Both the position numbers and the translations under genes were made by a program. Positions 27,567 through 35,457 of a stretch of 64,000 nt of DNA are shown piece by piece (within the stretch, counting starts at the first letter, position 1; each line of letters begins with the position of its first letter). The stretch spans positions 1 through 64,000 of the forward strand of contig JAIUNZ010000008.1 of NCBI GenBank assembly GCA_020161455.1, read 5' to 3'. This DNA comes from Bacteroidota bacterium (lineage in GTDB: Bacteria > Bacteroidota > Bacteroidia > Flavobacteriales > Flavobacteriaceae). The notes under the pieces were generated by a model that was not told the origin of the DNA, did not search any database, and saw only the letters and a list, made by a program, of their open reading frames with translations.

Positions 27567-28721
27567 ATGAAAACTGCATTAATAACGGGCATTACAGGAC
27601 AAGACGGAGCTTATTTAGCAGAGTTGTTACTTGAAAAAGGATATATGGTTCATGGAATTAAAAGACGCTCTTCTTTATTTAACACCGATAGAATTGACCA
27701 TTTATACCAAGACCCACACGTTACTGATATTCGTTTAAAATTACATTATGGCGATATGACCGATTCTATGAATTTGACTAGAATCATTCAAGAAGTGCAA
27801 CCGGACGAAATTTATAATTTGGCTGCAATGTCGCATGTAAAAGTAAGTTTTGATATTCCAGAATATACTGCCAATGCTGATGGTGTTGGGACATTACGGC
27901 TTTTAGAAGCAGTACGATTATTGGGTTTACAACATAAAACTAAAATCTATCAAGCTTCTACGTCAGAATTGTATGGATTAGTGCAAGCAGTTCCACAATC
28001 GGAAACAACACCTTTTTATCCGCGTTCGCCTTATGCAGTAGCCAAAATTTATGCCTATTGGATAACAGTAAACTATCGTGAAGCCTACAATATGTTTGCT
28101 TGCAATGGGATTTTGTTCAATCATGAATCACCATTAAGAGGCGAAACTTTTGTTACTAGAAAAATTACTCGAGCAGTTGCCAAGATAGCTTTAGGTTTAC
28201 AAAATGATTTATTCATGGGAAATCTTGATGCACAGAGAGATTGGGGACATGCAAAAGACTATGTTGAAGCCATGTGGCGCATTTTGCAGCAAGATGTAGC
28301 TGAGGATTACGTAATTGCAACAGGAATTACCACAAGAGTGCGTGATTTTATAAGAATGGCTTTTGATGAAGTTGGATTAAAAATAAAATTTGAAGGAGAA
28401 GGAATTGATGAAAAAGGAATTTTAGAAGCTATCGATTCTGAAAAATATAAAAATGCATTAGGAAAAGACTTTTCTATTGAAAATATTACTCTGCCAAAAA
28501 TTGGAGCTGAAATCGTAAAAGTAGATCCTCAATATTTCCGCCCAACAGAAGTGGACTTATTAATTGGTGACCCATCAAAATCTAAAACTAAATTAGGTTG
28601 GCAACCTAAATATGATTTACCAATGTTAGTAGAAGAAATGGTTGCTGCTGATGTCAAATTATTCCAAAAAGACATTCACTTAGTACAAGGCGGACATAAA
28701 ATTTTAAAACAAGCTGAATAA
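27567..28721 (+). CDS. gmd: GDP-mannose 4,6-dehydratase
   Basis: A 384-residue SDR that matches Gmd across its length: [18 protein letters not shown] at the start, [20 protein letters not shown] and the catalytic Y156/K160 pair in [25 protein letters not shown] and [12 protein letters not shown] are typical of the family. It converts GDP-mannose to GDP-4-keto-6-deoxy-mannose. With Fcl it gives GDP-L-fucose. GDP-mannose synthesis genes (manA/B/C) are not in the window. It is 18 bases downstream of fcl. Confidence 0.97.
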   Translation: MKTALITGITGQDGAYLAELLLEKGYMVHGIKRRSSLFNTDRIDHLYQDPHVTDIRLKLHYGDMTDSMNLTRIIQEVQPDEIYNLAAMSHVKVSFDIPEYTANADGVGTLRLLEAVRLLGLQHKTKIYQASTSELYGLVQAVPQSETTPFYPRSPYAVAKIYAYWITVNYREAYNMFACNGILFNHESPLRGETFVTRKITRAVAKIALGLQNDLFMGNLDAQRDWGHAKDYVEAMWRILQQDVAEDYVIATGITTRVRDFIRMAFDEVGLKIKFEGEGIDEKGILEAIDSEKYKNALGKDFSIENITLPKIGAEIVKVDPQYFRPTEVDLLIGDPSKSKTKLGWQPKYDLPMLVEEMVAADVKLFQKDIHLVQGGHKILKQAE

Positions 28722-28742
28722 TAGTTTTAGCAAAATATTCGC

Positions 28743-29903
28743 ATGGAGAAAATAAAAGATAGAAAGATAGTTGTCATAAATCAGGCATCCAATTATCTGA
28801 CTGTTGGTTTTTGTAATGCCTTTTCTGCTCAATTTGAATCGGTGAGTCTTATTACAGGAAGTATTCATATTCAAGGAGAAGAATTAAACAAAAATGTAAA
28901 AGTTACTCCAATTAATAAATGGGTAGAACGACCAGCAAGCAAAAAATTTTGGTCGTATATTAAAGCTTGTTTAAAAATTTATTGGTTGCTTTTAACTAAA
29001 TATAGAAAGCATGAAGTGTTTTTTGTATCGATTCCACCAATGGGTTATTTGCTAAATTTATTGGTTTCCAATCGTTTCAGTATTTTGGTTTGGGATGTTT
29101 ATCCTGATGTTTTTAAAATTACAGGAATGAAAGAAAATCATTTTTTGTATAAAACTTGGGCTTCTTTAAATAAAAAATCATTTAAAAAATCATTTCGCCT
29201 TTTTACTATTGGTAATAAAATGGCTGATTTGCTAGAGGTTTATGTTCCAAGAACTAAAATGATAATCCAACCCATTTGGTCAATATTTCAAGCAAATGAA
29301 CGAGTTCTAAAAACTGAAAATCCATTTATTAAAGAGCATAATTTAGAAAATAAATTCATTATTCAATATTCGGGGAATATTGGATTAACGCATAAAGTGG
29401 AGATAGTTGTTGAAATTGCCGAACTTTTAAAAGACAATAAAGATATTATTTTTCAAATTATAGGTCGTGGTCCAAGAGTGCCAGCTCTGCAAAAAATGGT
29501 AGAAGAAAAGAACCTACCTAATTGTATGTTTTTACCATTTCAAAGTGATGCGATGTTTCCTTTTTCACTTTCTGCTGCCGATTTAGGAATCGTAATTCTA
29601 GATGAATTAACTTCAAAAGGAAGTGTTCCAAGTAAATCATACAACTTGATGAGTTACGGCATTCCATCAATATATATTGCTGGAGAAGATTCGGAATTAC
29701 ACGATTATGCTAATCAATTTAAAGCAGCAGCATGTTTTACAGAAAGAGAATTACAAGCCGCTAAAAACTTTATTTTAGACTTAGCCTCTAACAAACAAAA
29801 ATGGGAAACGATGTCTCAAAATGCTTTGGAAACTTCCAAATTATTCCGAAGAGATAATGCTTATAAATTTGTTGAACTTTACTTAAATTCTTCTTTTGAT
29901 TAA
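28743..29903 (+). CDS. Glycosyltransferase, GT4-like (WbuB type)
   Basis: A 386-residue GT-B protein. It has a hydrophobic membrane-association patch around residues 70-115 (FVSIPPMGYLLNLLVS), and IIQYSGNIGLTHKVEIVVEIAELL at the start of the donor domain. SKGSVPSKSYNLMSYGIPSIYIAG stands in for the usual GT4 E-x7-E block. This shape is seen in WbuB/WbpH-like transferases that act early on lipid-linked intermediates. It is immediately downstream of fcl-gmd, so a deoxy- or amino-deoxysugar donor is plausible. It overlaps the next gene by 8 bases. Confidence 0.9.
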   Translation: MEKIKDRKIVVINQASNYLTVGFCNAFSAQFESVSLITGSIHIQGEELNKNVKVTPINKWVERPASKKFWSYIKACLKIYWLLLTKYRKHEVFFVSIPPMGYLLNLLVSNRFSILVWDVYPDVFKITGMKENHFLYKTWASLNKKSFKKSFRLFTIGNKMADLLEVYVPRTKMIIQPIWSIFQANERVLKTENPFIKEHNLENKFIIQYSGNIGLTHKVEIVVEIAELLKDNKDIIFQIIGRGPRVPALQKMVEEKNLPNCMFLPFQSDAMFPFSLSAADLGIVILDELTSKGSVPSKSYNLMSYGIPSIYIAGEDSELHDYANQFKAAACFTERELQAAKNFILDLASNKQKWETMSQNALETSKLFRRDNAYKFVELYLNSSFD

Positions 29904-31032
29904 AAAATTTGCTCATACTGTTTTCTCAAATTTAAAAAATGCTTTAGGTTGGAAAACCAATAGAAAAATTATTGTTTTTTCAGTAGATGATTATGGCAAT
30001 GTGCGATTAAATTCGACCGAAGCACGTAAAAATATGGATGAAGTTGGCATGAAAATTTATTCTCGATTTGATGCTTTAGACACTTTAGAAACCAAACAAG
30101 ATTTAGAACAACTTTATGAAGTTTTAGAATCAGTAAAAGATAAAAATGGAAATCCAGCTATTTTTACACCATTTACGTTACCTTGCAATATCAATTTTGA
30201 AAAAATGGAAGCAGAAGATTTCCAAGAATTTCATTTTGAACCGTTACCCGAAACGTATAAAAAATTAGCCATTCAACAACCCGAAGCCTATCAAAATGCA
30301 TGGGAAACATGGCAAAAAGGAATTGAAAAAGGAATATTAAAACCCCAATTTCATGGTAGAGAACATTTGAATTTAAAAATTTTTAATGAAAAATTAAAAA
30401 CACGAGATACTCAATTGTTAGTGGCTTTAAAAAACAAATCGTACACTAGTATATCGGATGATAGTTATCCAACCATGTCATGTTTTGCTGCTTTCGATTT
30501 TTGGGATGTTAAAGAAAACGATGGATTAAAACCCCTATTAATTGATGGTTTAAATTGGTTTGAAAAAATATTTGGGTATCAAAGCACCTATTTTACACCA
30601 CCGGTTTTTAATATTCATCATTCATTATTTCAAACTTTAAAAGATAAGGGAATTCGATTTATAGATTTAGCTCTTATGCGAAGCGAACATCAAGGTTTTG
30701 GAAAGTATAAAAAAGCATTCAATTATACGGGAAAAAAAGCGAATAACGGCCTAACTATCATGGTTCGAAATGTAGTTTTTGAGCCTACCGAAGATAGAGG
30801 AATAGATTGGGTTCAATTTACAATGAAACAAATTGATACCGCTTTCAGATGGAATAAGCCTGCAATAATAAGTTCGCATCGAGTGAATTTTTGTGGTCAC
30901 ATTGATCCTAAAAACAGAGAAAAAGGATTAGAAACTTTAAAGAAATTGCTTCAAGAAATTGTTGTTAAATGGCCCAATGTTGAGTTTATGTCAGCTGATA
31001 CTTTAGGTGAATTAGTATTGAATAAAAAATAA
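29896..31032 (+). CDS. Polysaccharide deacetylase-like protein, paralogue 2
   Basis: A 378-residue paralogue of the protein at 15384. It keeps the Asp-Asp motif (D31, D32 in FSVDDYGNVR), the same H153-GRE-H157 segment, a SSHRVNFCGH block near residue 325, and the C-terminal KWPNVEFMSADTL. No signal peptide is present, so a cytoplasmic substrate is likely. The start is TTG inside the preceding gene; the first in-frame ATG would remove the Asp-Asp motif. It lies directly before an ATP-grasp gene, whereas paralogue 1 lies before an MBOAT gene. The function is unproven. Confidence 0.75.
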   Translation: MIKKFAHTVFSNLKNALGWKTNRKIIVFSVDDYGNVRLNSTEARKNMDEVGMKIYSRFDALDTLETKQDLEQLYEVLESVKDKNGNPAIFTPFTLPCNINFEKMEAEDFQEFHFEPLPETYKKLAIQQPEAYQNAWETWQKGIEKGILKPQFHGREHLNLKIFNEKLKTRDTQLLVALKNKSYTSISDDSYPTMSCFAAFDFWDVKENDGLKPLLIDGLNWFEKIFGYQSTYFTPPVFNIHHSLFQTLKDKGIRFIDLALMRSEHQGFGKYKKAFNYTGKKANNGLTIMVRNVVFEPTEDRGIDWVQFTMKQIDTAFRWNKPAIISSHRVNFCGHIDPKNREKGLETLKKLLQEIVVKWPNVEFMSADTLGELVLNKK

Positions 31033-31033
31033 A

Positions 31034-32038
31034 ATGAAGAGAATTTTATACTTAGGTTATTATTTGAAAAATTTAGATTGGAAAAAATTGCAATCGTTTT
31101 TAGAATATGCTTCCAAAAAAACTAAAAAAACTAAGATATCTCTTTTAGGCGATGCATTTTATAGTGTTTTTAAGTATAACATTTCAATTTTAGAATATTT
31201 TCAATTTCGTTTTTTTGAACAAAATACTGAACAACGAAAAACTTGGGCTGGAACAGGATATATGTTCGAATATCAATTAACCATGAATCCTAAAAAGGAG
31301 CGTATTATTTTAGATGATAAGCGTAGATTTTTTAAAGAATATCAAAAGTATTTTGTACATCAAGTTGCTAGCTTAGAGGAAATGAAAAATAATCCAGAAG
31401 TAATTCAGCAATTGTTGAATAATCCATCTGGAAAAATTGTTTTTAAAGTTTCTGATGGAAAATGTGGTATTGCTGTTCAAGTTGCCAAAGCAAAGGATTT
31501 TGATGTAAAATCAATTGTACCATTTATGGAAAAAAATCAATTTGACATGATTGAAGAATTTATCGTTCAACATTCTGAATTGAATAAATTGTCGCCTTCA
31601 GGAGTTAATACTGTACGAATATTTACGCAATTAGATAAAAATAATGAAGTGATTTTATTGGGTTGTCGTCAACGAATTTCTGTAAATTCTTCTGTTGATA
31701 ACATGGCAGCAGGTAACATGGCAGCAGTGATTGATGAAAATTCGGGTAAAATTATTGACGCTGGTATTTATAGCGATATTACAAAAAATGAAGAAATAAT
31801 TCATCCAATTACTAACGTTTCTATTATTGGTTTTCAAGTACCATTTTGGAATGAAACAATAAAAATGGTCAAAGAAGCCGCTATATTACATCCTCAAAAC
31901 CGTTCTATTGGTTGGGATATAGTCATCACAGAAAATGGTCCAGGATTTATTGAAGGAAATCATGATTGGTGTAAATTATTGTGGCAGCTTCCAGCTAAAA
32001 AAGGATTAAAGTCACTACTAAAACCTCATAGTAAGTAA
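31034..32038 (+). CDS. Sugar-transfer-associated ATP-grasp protein
   Basis: A 334-residue protein resembling the ATPgrasp_ST family, named for its place beside sugar transferases. Visible parts are KIVFKVSDGKCGIAVQVA (ATP-binding strand), MIEEFIVQHSELNKLSPSGVNTVRIFTQ, GAGNMA-like AAGNMAAVID and a final SIGWDIVITENGPGFIEGNHD with the acidic metal ligands. It ends one base into the start codon of a bacterial sugar transferase gene (TAATG), exactly the association of the family. It likely forms an amide or ester between a carboxylate and a sugar or lipid carrier. The substrate is not known. Confidence 0.88.
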   Translation: MKRILYLGYYLKNLDWKKLQSFLEYASKKTKKTKISLLGDAFYSVFKYNISILEYFQFRFFEQNTEQRKTWAGTGYMFEYQLTMNPKKERIILDDKRRFFKEYQKYFVHQVASLEEMKNNPEVIQQLLNNPSGKIVFKVSDGKCGIAVQVAKAKDFDVKSIVPFMEKNQFDMIEEFIVQHSELNKLSPSGVNTVRIFTQLDKNNEVILLGCRQRISVNSSVDNMAAGNMAAVIDENSGKIIDAGIYSDITKNEEIIHPITNVSIIGFQVPFWNETIKMVKEAAILHPQNRSIGWDIVITENGPGFIEGNHDWCKLLWQLPAKKGLKSLLKPHSK

Positions 32039-32643
32039 TGTATCGCTTTTTTTTTAAAAGAATTTTAGATTTAATCACAGCAATTGTGGTTTTGATTTTA
32101 ACATTGCCAATTACAATTGTAGTTTATTTAATTTTATTCAAACAAAACAATGGAAAGGTTTTCTTCTTTCAAGAGCGACCTGGTTGGCATCAAAAAGCTT
32201 TTAATATTATCAAGTTTAAAACTATGACGGATGCAAAAGATAGTGAAGGAAAATTATTGCCAGACAATCAAAGAATTACAAAAGCGGGCAAAGTTATTCG
32301 TAAATTATCTATTGATGAATTACCTCAGTTGCTTAATGTTTTAAAAGGCGATATGAGTTTGGTTGGTCCTAGACCATTGTTGTTCAAATACATGCCGCTC
32401 TATTCTGTGGAACAATTGCGTCGTCATGAAGTTCGACCAGGAATTACAGGTTGGGCACAAGTAAATGGAAGAAATTCAATAGCTTGGACCAAAAAATTTG
32501 AATTTGACGTTTATTATGTAGATAAATTGTCTTTTTTATTAGATATAAAAATTCTTTGGTTCACTTTTTTAAAAGTAATCAAAACAGAAGGTGTTAATCA
32601 AAAAGAAGATAGACCAATGTTGCCATTTGATGGTACAAATTAA
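32038..32643 (+). CDS. Initiating sugar (phosphoglycosyl) transferase, PglC-like (1)
   Basis: A 201-residue monotopic phosphoglycosyl transferase. It has one N-terminal membrane segment (about residues 12-33), FNIIKFKTMTDA, and the catalytic Asp-Glu dyad in SIDELPQLLNVLKGDMSLVGPRP. It then shows RPGITGWAQVNGRNS. These enzymes move a sugar-1-phosphate from a UDP-sugar to undecaprenyl phosphate, the first step of repeat-unit synthesis. The PglE/PglF-like genes nearby suggest UDP-bacillosamine or a related amino sugar as the donor. Confidence 0.95.
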   Translation: MYRFFFKRILDLITAIVVLILTLPITIVVYLILFKQNNGKVFFFQERPGWHQKAFNIIKFKTMTDAKDSEGKLLPDNQRITKAGKVIRKLSIDELPQLLNVLKGDMSLVGPRPLLFKYMPLYSVEQLRRHEVRPGITGWAQVNGRNSIAWTKKFEFDVYYVDKLSFLLDIKILWFTFLKVIKTEGVNQKEDRPMLPFDGTN

Positions 32644-32649
32644 ATAATT

Positions 32650-33735
32650 ATGAAGATATTAATCACAGGGGTTGGTGGGCCAACACCAAGAAGTTTTGCA
32701 ATAGCATTAAAAAAATACGCTCCAAATAAGAACTATCAACTATATGCCACAGATATTAATCCACTTTCAATAGGATTATATCAAAAGGATTTATTTGATT
32801 ACTCCTTCGTTGTTCCTCCAGCAAATTCTCCAAATTATTGGGAAGTAATGGAGAAACTAATATTAGAGAATAATATTGAAATAGCAATAATATTACCTGA
32901 ACTAGAAATTGTTGAATGGTGTAAGCGTAAGGAAACAAATGAATTACCATGTAAAGTGTTATTGCCCGACTTATCAATAGCCAACTTATTAGTAGATAAA
33001 TCTAAAATGACAGAAGTTCTAAAAGATTCAGATATTGTTCCTCCATCATTTTCATTTCATAGAAGTCACCAAAACCTAGCCGAAATCTTTGAAGCATTAG
33101 GAGCTGATTTTTGGGTTAGAAGTACTAGCGGAACAAGCGGACTAGGCTCATTGAAAATTAAAGATATTGATTCTCTTAAAAATTGGATACAAATAAATCC
33201 TAATGTGAATGAGTTTATTGCAAGTAAGTTTTTGCCTGGTAGAAATTTAGCTTGTAAAATGTTGTATTATAATGGTAAGTTAATAAGAAGTGCTTGTGCT
33301 GAAAGAGTAAATTATATTATGGCAAAAGTATCTCCATCTGGAATTACTGGAAATACATCTTTTGGACGATTACTAAATGAACCCAAATTGGTTTCAGAAG
33401 CAATACGAACCATGGATTTTCTTTTTCAATATACTGGTGCAAAGCGGCATGGATTTTATACCGTTGACTATAAAGAAGATGAAAATGGAAAACCATATAT
33501 CACAGAAATTAATGTCCGTCACGTAGCTTTTACTCAGTGCTTTGCTGCTGGTGGTGCTAATTTCGCTTTTGATACAATTCAATTGTTAAACGAAGAATCT
33601 GATTTTGATTTGAATTTTAAAATGTACGAGTTTGAAAAAGATTTAATATTTTTAAGAGACGTTGACTCTTTACCCATTTTAATGAAAGAAACCGATTTAA
33701 TTAACTTATTTTCTAAAGTTGAAACGAATCCTTGA
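32650..33735 (+). CDS. ATP-grasp domain protein (carbamoyl-phosphate-synthase-like)
   Basis: A 361-residue protein with a Rossmann-like pre-ATP-grasp domain (ILITGVGGPTPRSFAIALKK, YATDINPLSIGLY). The ATP-grasp core has DFWVRSTSGTSGLGSLKI as ATP loop and PYITEINVRHVAFTQ with the metal-binding Glu/Asn pair. It resembles carbamoyl-phosphate synthase-like ligases found in glycan loci. It is placed between two phosphoglycosyl transferases, with a 17-base overlap to the second. The acid and amine partners are unknown. Confidence 0.86.
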   Translation: MKILITGVGGPTPRSFAIALKKYAPNKNYQLYATDINPLSIGLYQKDLFDYSFVVPPANSPNYWEVMEKLILENNIEIAIILPELEIVEWCKRKETNELPCKVLLPDLSIANLLVDKSKMTEVLKDSDIVPPSFSFHRSHQNLAEIFEALGADFWVRSTSGTSGLGSLKIKDIDSLKNWIQINPNVNEFIASKFLPGRNLACKMLYYNGKLIRSACAERVNYIMAKVSPSGITGNTSFGRLLNEPKLVSEAIRTMDFLFQYTGAKRHGFYTVDYKEDENGKPYITEINVRHVAFTQCFAAGGANFAFDTIQLLNEESDFDLNFKMYEFEKDLIFLRDVDSLPILMKETDLINLFSKVETNP

Positions 33736-34267
33736 TTTTTTATTTTCCTTTATTATACTTCTATTTATTACTTGGTTTTTAATCATTTGTTTAATAATAA
33801 CTAGCATAGAAACAAAGTCTTTTGGAATGTTTTTTCAGAAAAGAATAGGTCAATTTGGTAAGCCTTTTATGATTTATAAATTGAAAACGATGCATTCAAA
33901 TTCAGAAAAAATAACCTTTTTTGGCTCTTTTTTTAGAAAATATAAGATAGACGAATTACCACAATTTTTTAATGTTTTGATAGGAAATATGAGCATTGTT
34001 GGACCAAGACCCGATATTGAAGGTTACTATGATAAATTGGTTGGAGAAGATAGAAAAATATTAGAGTTAAAACCAGGAATTACGAGTTTAGCTTCGATTA
34101 AGTATAGAAATGAAGATGAAATTTTAGAAAAACAAGATTATCCTTTAGAATACAATGATACAATCATATTTCCTGATAAAGTAAAAATGAATTTGGAATA
34201 TTACAACCATCAATCTTTTTTAGTAGATATTAAAATCATAGTACAGACAATTAAAAGTTATTTATAA
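33719..34267 (+). CDS. Initiating sugar (phosphoglycosyl) transferase, PglC-like (2)
   Basis: A 182-residue minimal phosphoglycosyl transferase. It has a re-entrant hydrophobic N-terminus (about residues 5-28), FMIYKLKTMHSNS, the catalytic dyad in KIDELPQFFNVLIGNMSIVGPRP, and LKPGITSLASIKYRNE in place of the usual GITGWAQVNGR. It is only distantly similar to the gene at 32038. The start is TTG within the ATP-grasp gene; no suitable ATG precedes the membrane segment. A PglE-like aminotransferase gene follows in a TAATG overlap, which points to an amino-sugar donor for this enzyme. Confidence 0.92.
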   Translation: MKRILDFLFSFIILLFITWFLIICLIITSIETKSFGMFFQKRIGQFGKPFMIYKLKTMHSNSEKITFFGSFFRKYKIDELPQFFNVLIGNMSIVGPRPDIEGYYDKLVGEDRKILELKPGITSLASIKYRNEDEILEKQDYPLEYNDTIIFPDKVKMNLEYYNHQSFLVDIKIIVQTIKSYL

Positions 34268-35406
34268 TGAATACAACTAAAATATGGCTTTCCTCTCCAC
34301 ACATGGGTGGAACTGAGCAAATCTATGTAAATGAAGCTTTTGAAACCAATTGGGTGGCACCACTTGGACCAAATGTTACAGGTTTTGAAAATGATTTGCA
34401 AAAATTTATTGGAAATAATAGTCATGTAGCGGCTTTAAGCTCTGGAACGGCAGCTTTACATTTGGGACTGATTTTGCTGGATGTTAAAGCAGGTGACGAA
34501 GTAATTTGTCAAAGTTTTACCTTTTCGGCTTCAGCCAATCCAATTTTATATCTTGGAGCAACTCCTATTTTTGTTGATAGCGAAACTGAAACGTGGAACA
34601 TGTGTCCAATAGCTTTGGAAGAAGCCATTATGGATAGCGTCTCAAAAGGGAAAAAACCAAAAGCCATTATTCCTGTTCATCTATACGGTATGCCTTATAA
34701 GGTGGATGAAATTAGAAAAATTGCCAATCATTATGAGATTCCAATATTGGAAGATAGTGCCGAAGCATTAGGTAGTCATTATAAGGGAACGATGTGTGGA
34801 ACATTTGGAGACATTTCGGCTTTGTCGTTTAATGGAAATAAAATCATTACAACATCAGGTGGAGGTGCTTTAGTTTCAAAAAAGGAAACCATTAAAGAAA
34901 AAGCTATTTTTTTAGCCACACAAGCACGTGATGCTGCACCACATTACCAACATTCACATGTTGGTTATAATTATAGATTGAGTAATATTTCAGCTGGAAT
35001 TGGTAGAGGTCAAATGGAAGTACTTCAAAAACATATTAATTTAAGAAGAGAAATGCATGATTTTTATATGAATTTGTTTAAAAATATAAAAGAAGTAACT
35101 GTATTTCAAGAACCAAATTCGGACTACTATTCCAATCATTGGCTTTCTTGTATCACAATTAATTCTTCCGAAAATGGTAAAACAAGTGAACAATTGCGAT
35201 TGGCTTTAGAAAATGACAATATTGAATCAAGACCGTTATGGAAACCGATGCATTTGCAACCTATTTTTGAGAAATATCCTTATTATGGAAATACTGTTTC
35301 CGAAAACTTGTTTAATAACGGTTTGTGCTTACCGTCGGGTTCAAATTTGAATAATGATGATAAACAAAGAATTATAGAAACAGTTAGTCGATTTTTTATG
35401 AAATAA
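34267..35406 (+). CDS. PglE-type UDP-4-amino-sugar aminotransferase (DegT family)
   Basis: A 379-residue PLP enzyme. It opens IWLSSPHMGGTEQIYVNEAF and has ALSSGTAALHLGLILL, the PLP aspartate in ILEDSAEALGS and the Schiff-base lysine K192 (SFNGNKIITTSGGGALVS). These fit the PglE/LegC/PseC group that aminates the 4-keto group of UDP-4-keto-6-deoxy-GlcNAc. The PglF-like dehydratase gene follows 51 bases downstream, so the two should act in series. An acetyltransferase of PglD type is at 44388. Confidence 0.94.
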   Translation: MNTTKIWLSSPHMGGTEQIYVNEAFETNWVAPLGPNVTGFENDLQKFIGNNSHVAALSSGTAALHLGLILLDVKAGDEVICQSFTFSASANPILYLGATPIFVDSETETWNMCPIALEEAIMDSVSKGKKPKAIIPVHLYGMPYKVDEIRKIANHYEIPILEDSAEALGSHYKGTMCGTFGDISALSFNGNKIITTSGGGALVSKKETIKEKAIFLATQARDAAPHYQHSHVGYNYRLSNISAGIGRGQMEVLQKHINLRREMHDFYMNLFKNIKEVTVFQEPNSDYYSNHWLSCITINSSENGKTSEQLRLALENDNIESRPLWKPMHLQPIFEKYPYYGNTVSENLFNNGLCLPSGSNLNNDDKQRIIETVSRFFMK

Positions 35407-35429
35407 TGTATTATATGTTAAAATTGTCT

Positions 35430-35437
35430 TAATTTTG
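35430..35437 (+). promoter_or_regulatory. Possible -7 promoter element before the PglF-like gene
   Basis: TAATTTTG at 35430-35437 matches TAnnTTTG, 20 bases before the ATG. No TTG is found at the proper distance upstream, so this is a weak candidate for an internal promoter in the 51-base gap. Confidence 0.3.
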
Positions 35438-35457
35438 AAAGGTTTGTAAACAACAAT

